Assembly: GCF_003172915.1 (NCBI RefSeq)
Contig: NZ_QGKU01000004.1
Location: 1-64,000, forward strand
Length of the DNA stretch: 64,000 nucleotides
Direction: 5' to 3'
Source: Meridianimarinicoccus roseus
GTDB taxonomy: Bacteria > Pseudomonadota > Alphaproteobacteria > Rhodobacterales > Rhodobacteraceae
A program made the position numbers and the translations under genes. The notes below the pieces were generated by a model. That model ran no database searches. It had not been told where the DNA came from and saw only the letters and a list, made by a program, of their open reading frames with translations. This document shows, in pieces, positions 59,948 through 64,000 of this stretch (positions within the stretch are counted from its first letter, which is position 1; each line of letters begins with the position of its first letter).

Positions 59948-61558
59948 TCAGCCGATTACCGAGAAACCCACCCGATTGAAAAGCGACTCGATGATTGAGT
60001 CCAGCGGGAGCACGAAACTGTGGAAGGCCAGCAAGGCAAGGGGGATCACAACCAGCAGGAAGGCCGCACATCCGATGATCACGAAGCGCCGAAGCGCGAT
60101 TTCACGGCTGGTACGGTAGTAGGGCAGGACCGCGAAAGGCGTGATGCCAAGCCGGTTTGTCAATTCCACCGGGCGGCGGATCGACCGGTTCAGGAACTCC
60201 ATCAGCACAACCACAGCAAGGCCTACGAACATACCGGCGCCGATTCCGGCGGCCGCAATGACCGGTCGGTTGGGCTTGGTGGGCCGCTCGGGCGGGGTTG
60301 CCTGTTCGATGACCGAAATGCGCTGGCCTTTTGCCAGCAATTCGATCCGCTCGCCGGTTGCGGCGACCGACAATCGGTCAACGGCCTGATTGTACTGGCC
60401 CTGGATGTTCTCGTAGTCGCGCTGCAGCTTGCTTTGCGTAACGCCGTTGGAGGGGACTTCGGCGATCTGGTCCTCAAGTTCGGTGATTTCCGCGGACGCC
60501 CGTTCGATGTCTTCGTTCAGCGTGGCGATACGGCGGTCGATCTCTTCCATTTCCAGTGCGAACCGCACTTCGCGTTCCGTTGTCGGTTCATCACCAATCG
60601 AGAATTCGGCGGCCTCAACCTCTTCTGCGGCGGTGTTGTCGAGCGCAAGACGGCCCGTGTCCGCGACCTTCTGTTCCAGTTGCGCAACCCTTGCCCTGAG
60701 CATGGATACGCGCGGATTGGTGGGAGAAAACACGAGAAGCGCGTCGTTCAACTGCTGCTGCGCTTCGGCAAGCTGTCTTTCCAACGGCGACCCGGCCTCG
60801 GCGTCGGGGCCGTCTACAACGCGGAACAGGTCTGTAAGCCGACTCTTCTGCTGTTCGAGTTCGACGATTGTGCGCCGGTCGCGCGCCCGCTGGGTCTGGA
60901 GGGAATTGACCTCGTCGCGCAGGAACGCGAGGTTTTCGGGCAAGGCCAAGCCTGCCTCGTTCTGGAAATTCACCAGCCGGACGCTCTGTTCATCCAGCTC
61001 GCTGCCAAGCCGGTCCACTTCCTGCCGAAAGAAGGCGAGCGTGTCGCCGGCCTGTTCGGTCCGCATTTCAAGGTTTTCCTGAAGTACGAGCGTCACGATC
61101 TCATTCGTGACCAGGGCGACCGTTTGCGCTGTCTGACCGCGATAGGAAATGGTCAGAACAGCCGCCCCGTCGGTGCGCCGCCCGCCTGCCGTGGCTGTCT
61201 GTTCGAATGTGATCCGGCTTTGCAGATCGCTTACGATGTCGGACGCGGACATGCGTTGCCCGTTCGCGTCAACGGGATAGAGGTTCAAGCGCGACGCAAG
61301 GTCGATCAGCGTTTCCCGGGCGAGCAGGCGGCGCTGGATGATGCGCAACTGTTCGCCTGCGCCCGTGCTCACCGTTGACGAGGCAAGGTTCTCGGGGATC
61401 TGCTCAGCTTCGACCAGCAGCGTCGCCCGCGCCTCATATTCCGGCGGCAGGATCAGGGCGAGTGTCAGTCCGATGGACGCGAACACCGCCGTCACGAGCA
61501 CGAAGTACGGGCTGCGTCGCAGGAAGATCGAAAAGTAGTAACCTAGATCAAGCTTCAT
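59948..61558 (-). CDS. Polysaccharide co-polymerase / chain-length determinant (Wzz, GumC-like)
   Basis: 536 residues with helices near residues 17-37 and 440-510, and a long periplasmic coiled-coil stretch between (LGSELDEQSVRLVNFQNEAGL, ATLNEDIERASAEITELEDQ). PERPTKPNRPVIAAAGIGAG is the Pro-rich motif before the second helix. Two extra C-terminal helices (FVIIGCAAFLLVVIPLALLAFH) make it longer than plain Wzz. ATG lies inside the end of the upstream ATPase gene (11-base overlap). Confidence 0.92.
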   Translation of the reverse strand: MKLDLGYYFSIFLRRSPYFVLVTAVFASIGLTLALILPPEYEARATLLVEAEQIPENLASSTVSTGAGEQLRIIQRRLLARETLIDLASRLNLYPVDANGQRMSASDIVSDLQSRITFEQTATAGGRRTDGAAVLTISYRGQTAQTVALVTNEIVTLVLQENLEMRTEQAGDTLAFFRQEVDRLGSELDEQSVRLVNFQNEAGLALPENLAFLRDEVNSLQTQRARDRRTIVELEQQKSRLTDLFRVVDGPDAEAGSPLERQLAEAQQQLNDALLVFSPTNPRVSMLRARVAQLEQKVADTGRLALDNTAAEEVEAAEFSIGDEPTTEREVRFALEMEEIDRRIATLNEDIERASAEITELEDQIAEVPSNGVTQSKLQRDYENIQGQYNQAVDRLSVAATGERIELLAKGQRISVIEQATPPERPTKPNRPVIAAAGIGAGMFVGLAVVVLMEFLNRSIRRPVELTNRLGITPFAVLPYYRTSREIALRRFVIIGCAAFLLVVIPLALLAFHSFVLPLDSIIESLFNRVGFSVIG

Positions 61559-62417
61559 TGGCTTGGCCTCCGTTCAAGCTGACCGCCCCGAAAAACACCC
61601 CATCCGCGAGCACGCTTTCGATGGTGTCCTCGGAGACAACGTGCTCTTCCGCAGAGAACGCGTAAACGAGCGACAGGTCGCACAACTGGTTGACCAAGCG
61701 TGGCACACCGCCGGTCAGTTCGTGAACGCGGTCCAGCGCCGCGTCCGAGAATTCATGCCCCGAACCGCCCGCGACGCGCAAACGGTGCGCCACGTAAGCG
61801 GCAACGTTCTCGCGGTTCATGGCGGACAGGTGGAAACTGGATCCGACACGCTGGACGAACTGCTTGAGTTCGGGGCGCATTATCAGGTTCCGCAATTCAG
61901 GCTGCCCGACAAGGACAAGCTGCACCAGTTCGTCCTTGTTCGAGTTGATGTTGGTCAGCATGCGCAACTCTTCAAGCGTGTTCACGTTCAGATTCTGCGC
62001 TTCGTCTATGATCAGGATGACCCTGTGCCCACCGGCATAGGCTTCGAGAAGGTAGTCCTGAAGCGTCTGGAACAGGCTTACATAGGATGCGCTGTGATCG
62101 AAATTGACGCCAAGCGCGTGCAGAACCCATTGCAGCAACTCTCCTCGGTCGCCCTGCGCATTCGAAATCAGACCCACGATCACGTCGTCGGGCAGAGTTT
62201 TTAGAAGATGCTGCAGCAGGGTGGTCTTGCCCGCCCCGATTTCGCCGGTCACGACCGTGATCGGCGCACGGGTCAGGACACCGTATTCCAGCATTGTGTA
62301 CGCCAGTCGGTGCGACTTCGACCAGAAAAGGAAATCCGGATCCGGCACGAGGGTGAAGGGCCGTTCGTGGAAACCGAAGAACGAATTGTAGATGTCTACG
62401 GGTGCTGTCGTGTTCAT
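61548..62417 (-). CDS. ExeA-like AAA ATPase, exosortase/EPS-associated
   Basis: 289 residues. Begins VDIYNSFFGFHERPFTLVPDP, the ExeA signature; Walker A TGEIGAGKTTLLQHLL, Walker B VILIIDEAQNL, sensor VLVGQPELRN. It lacks the C-terminal peptidoglycan-binding and membrane parts of ExeA, like the PEP-CTERM-associated ATPase family. The start at 62417 fits homologues; an ATG at 62492 would add 25 unrelated residues. First gene of the minus-strand block. Confidence 0.88.
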   Translation of the reverse strand: MNTTAPVDIYNSFFGFHERPFTLVPDPDFLFWSKSHRLAYTMLEYGVLTRAPITVVTGEIGAGKTTLLQHLLKTLPDDVIVGLISNAQGDRGELLQWVLHALGVNFDHSASYVSLFQTLQDYLLEAYAGGHRVILIIDEAQNLNVNTLEELRMLTNINSNKDELVQLVLVGQPELRNLIMRPELKQFVQRVGSSFHLSAMNRENVAAYVAHRLRVAGGSGHEFSDAALDRVHELTGGVPRLVNQLCDLSLVYAFSAEEHVVSEDTIESVLADGVFFGAVSLNGGQANEA

Positions 62418-62533
62418 GGTCTCGCGATCCGGCGCGACAGGCTGTCTGCGCCACCAGGCGTGTCCTCTCGGGGACACAAAACATTCACTCATACTACTTT
62501 CACTTGTCCGGTTCCTATCCGTAAAACGGCATC

Positions 62534-62567
62534 GTTTGAAAGTCCTTTACACCATACCAGTTCAAAC
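62534..62567. repeat. Inverted repeat GTTTGAA-N20-TTCAAAC
   Basis: Two perfect 7-base arms separated by 20 bases, within the divergent EPS control region and upstream of the ATPase gene. Possible regulator-binding site; could be chance. Confidence 0.4.
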
Positions 62568-62850
62568 CTCGCTAACGGGGGCGTTTTCGAGGCAACAGTC
62601 CGGCGGTGCGTTGCCGCGGGAACCGGCCGGAGAGAATGTGTGACGAGAATCACATCGCCGCGGCCTGAAGCCCGTTGCAACCGCGCGATCAGCCCAAAGT
62701 AGGGGTGTGTCTCCGTAATGATGCCCGTTCCGCGTGCATTCGGCTGGTCAAGGCTGCCGGTTTTTTACCCTATACGCAGCCACTTCCTTGAAAAGGTGCG
62801 AAAAACAATACCTTGCTCCGTTTACTAAAACTATCCATTAGTCTGGTGAA

Positions 62851-62875
62851 ACGTTGAAAAGTATCCCATCAACGT
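62851..62875. promoter_or_regulatory. Dyad ACGTTGA-N11-TCAACGT, candidate operator
   Basis: Perfect 7-base arms with an 11-base spacer, 124 bases before the sugar transferase start, in a locally AT-richer stretch. Size and symmetry suit a dimeric transcription factor. Confidence 0.45.
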
Positions 62876-62998
62876 GCTATCGGTTACCTACGCGGCGAGA
62901 GTCCTCATTGTTGAGTCTTGTCCGTCGCGCTGGTTGGTTCTGCGGTAGTGTTCGCTTCGTGTCAGCGTTGCGAGCGCGTTAACTAAAGGTAGGTTCTC

Positions 62999-63670
62999 GT
63001 GACGGCACATTTTTCCAACTCTCCGAACGTGATCTCGGAACTCGTGGATTATACCCCGCGTGCTTGCATCTACCGAGATGTGTTCAAGCGCGCCTTCGAT
63101 ATACTGTTCGTCGTATTTTCCGCCATCCTCGTCCTTCCGGTCGTTCTTATCCTCGCGATACTGGTGATGATGGACGGCGGGTCTCCTTTCTACATCCAGT
63201 CGCGCGTAGGTCGGGACGGCAAGCTGTTCTCCATGCTCAAATTGCGGTCCATGGTGCGCGACGCCGACCGCAAACTCGCCGATTACCTCGCAAGCAACCC
63301 GGAAGCTGCCCGCGAGTGGGAAACTACCCAGAAGCTTCGGCGCGATCCGCGTGTCACCTTTGTCGGTTCCGTTATTCGACGCACTTCTCTCGACGAGCTT
63401 CCGCAGTTCTGGAACGTACTTGTCGGTGACATGAGCGTGGTCGGCCCCCGCCCCATGATGCCATCGCAGCGCGAGCTGTATCCCGGTCAAGCCTACTATG
63501 CTCTGCGCCCCGGTGTGACGGGTCTGTGGCAAGTCGGCGATAGAAATAACACCTCGTTCGCATCCCGCGCGAAGTACGACGCCGAATATTATCGCATCGT
63601 CGGCTTCTTCAGCGACATGGCGATCGTGCTCAAGACTGTCCGAGTCATGCTGCGTGGCACCGGGGTGTGA
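62999..63670 (+). CDS. Undecaprenyl-phosphate sugar transferase (ExoY-like)
   Basis: Initiating glycosyl-1-phosphate transferase for exopolysaccharide. 223 residues: one N-terminal helix (FDILFVVFSAILVLPVVLILAILV), SPFYIQSRVGRDGKLFSMLKLRSM, the catalytic Asp-Glu in TSLDELPQFWNVLVGDMSVVGPRPM, and RPGVTGLWQVGDRN. It is the short form without the N-terminal four-helix domain of WbaP. Starts with GTG; AAAGGTAGG precedes it. Followed by a strong terminator. Confidence 0.93.
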   Translation: MTAHFSNSPNVISELVDYTPRACIYRDVFKRAFDILFVVFSAILVLPVVLILAILVMMDGGSPFYIQSRVGRDGKLFSMLKLRSMVRDADRKLADYLASNPEAAREWETTQKLRRDPRVTFVGSVIRRTSLDELPQFWNVLVGDMSVVGPRPMMPSQRELYPGQAYYALRPGVTGLWQVGDRNNTSFASRAKYDAEYYRIVGFFSDMAIVLKTVRVMLRGTGV

Positions 63671-63753
63671 AACATTAGCCTTTGATTTTGAGAATCGCAG
63701 AAATCCCGAACGGGTAAACCACGTTAACACATAATGCGGAATTGATTGGCACA

Positions 63754-63786
63754 AGAGGTCAGGCGGCGCCTGGCCTCTTTTCTTTT
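63754..63786 (+). terminator. Intrinsic terminator after the sugar transferase
   Basis: Stem AGAGG-t-CAGGC / GCCTG-g-CCTCT with one mismatch and a three-base loop, followed by TTTCTTTT. Lies 84 bases after the stop. Confidence 0.85.
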
Positions 63787-63840
63787 GGGTGGGCAGAAGG
63801 CTACATAAGGACAGGATTTCTTCAATCGTTGGGACTGGTG

Positions 63841-64000
63841 ATGGGTATTGCTCGAACGACTTTGATGGCGGCGGCTCTTGGTGCGGCTCTTTTCTTGGCA
63901 GCCTGCGAGTCTGTAGAGGAAAAGGCGGAAGCACGTTATCAAAGCGCCGTCGAACTTGTGGATCAGGGAGAGGTCGATCGCGCAAAGGTCGAACTTCGTT
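63841..64000 (+). CDS. Lipoprotein with TPR start, cut by window end
   Basis: 53 codons visible. Lipoprotein signal RTTLMAAALGAALFLAAC with lipobox Cys at residue 22, then EEKAEARYQSAVELVDQGEVDRAKVELR, a first tetratricopeptide helix pair. The pattern and neighbourhood match the large TPR lipoprotein (PrsT-like) of exosortase/EPS loci. The rest lies outside the window. Confidence 0.75.
   Translation, partial: MGIARTTLMAAALGAALFLAACESVEEKAEARYQSAVELVDQGEVDRAKVELR

Larger units (their letters stand above)
62418..62998. promoter_or_regulatory. 581-base divergent control region of the EPS blocks
   Basis: No convincing gene. It drives the ATPase-Wzz-kinase operon to the left and the sugar transferase to the right. 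Less GC-rich than its flanks, especially 62760-62880. Holds two dyads, listed separately. AAAGGTAGG at 62983-62991 is the sugar transferase ribosome-binding site. Confidence 0.55.

Noticed and set aside
62392-62700. Small open frames in the EPS control region
   Set aside because: They lack ribosome-binding sites and any family-like sequence, and overlap each other on both strands.

Overview
The window is GC-rich DNA from an alphaproteobacterium. The gene content points to the Rhodobacteraceae (roseobacter group): a CtrA-lineage style flagellar locus with a transglycosylase before flhA, a DUF3305/DUF3306/TorD formate dehydrogenase cluster, a VPLPA-CTERM type exosortase fused to EpsI, an orphan gene-transfer-agent head-spike base gene, and several Rhodobacteraceae small-protein families. 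This placement is inferred from gene families, not from a marker gene. I saw no tRNA, rRNA, CRISPR array, insertion sequence or prophage.

Layout. 1-3340 (minus): rmlC-rmlB-rmlD-rmlA, dTDP-L-rhamnose synthesis, with rmlA cut inside its stop codon by the window edge. 3581-9308 (plus): complete seven-gene Mrp/Mnh Na+/H+ antiporter operon, mostly joined by 4-base overlaps. 9324-14831 (minus): tight five-gene operon of two unrecognised membrane-associated proteins, a DyP-type peroxidase, a cytochrome P450 and a GST-fold protein; this is the most unusual metabolic block. 15015-26105: flagellar genes, with transglycosylase-flhA-fliR-flhB-orfX on plus, flgB-flgC-fliE-fliQ-flgF-flgG-flgA-flgH-fliL on minus, and fliI divergent. 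26214-29108: dnaE2-type error-prone polymerase with its own SOS-box-like site, short at the C terminus and without imuA/imuB. 29150-29986: SHOCT-domain protein.

30121-38596 (minus): formate dehydrogenase operon. It holds two DUF accessory proteins, a TorD chaperone, a 64-residue Tat protein, the catalytic, iron-sulfur and cytochrome b subunits, then a WD40-cytochrome c fusion and a 42-residue membrane protein. 38871-45564 holds a multi-cluster ferredoxin, a cytochrome c fused to a shrunken tungstate-binding-protein-like domain (minus), and a plus-strand run of DUF6494, Mrp/ApbC ATPase, biotin/lipoate-ligase-like, DUF6505 and a FAD-linked oxidase. 45646-47272: znuC-znuB.

47285-51699 (minus): polysaccharide export protein, outer-membrane barrel, exosortase, rhomboid protease. 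51877-57163 (minus): uvrC, pteridine-reductase-like SDR, Ca2+/Na+ antiporter, a 55-residue Cys-rich protein, S49 peptidase, GTA spike base. 57349-59037: secreted protein of unknown function. 59031-64000: tyrosine kinase, Wzz-type chain-length protein and ExeA-like ATPase (minus), divergent from an ExoY-like sugar transferase and a TPR lipoprotein cut by the window end. The exopolysaccharide/exosortase functions are therefore split into two blocks by about 7 kb of housekeeping genes, and the rhamnose operon at the other end could supply a sugar precursor.
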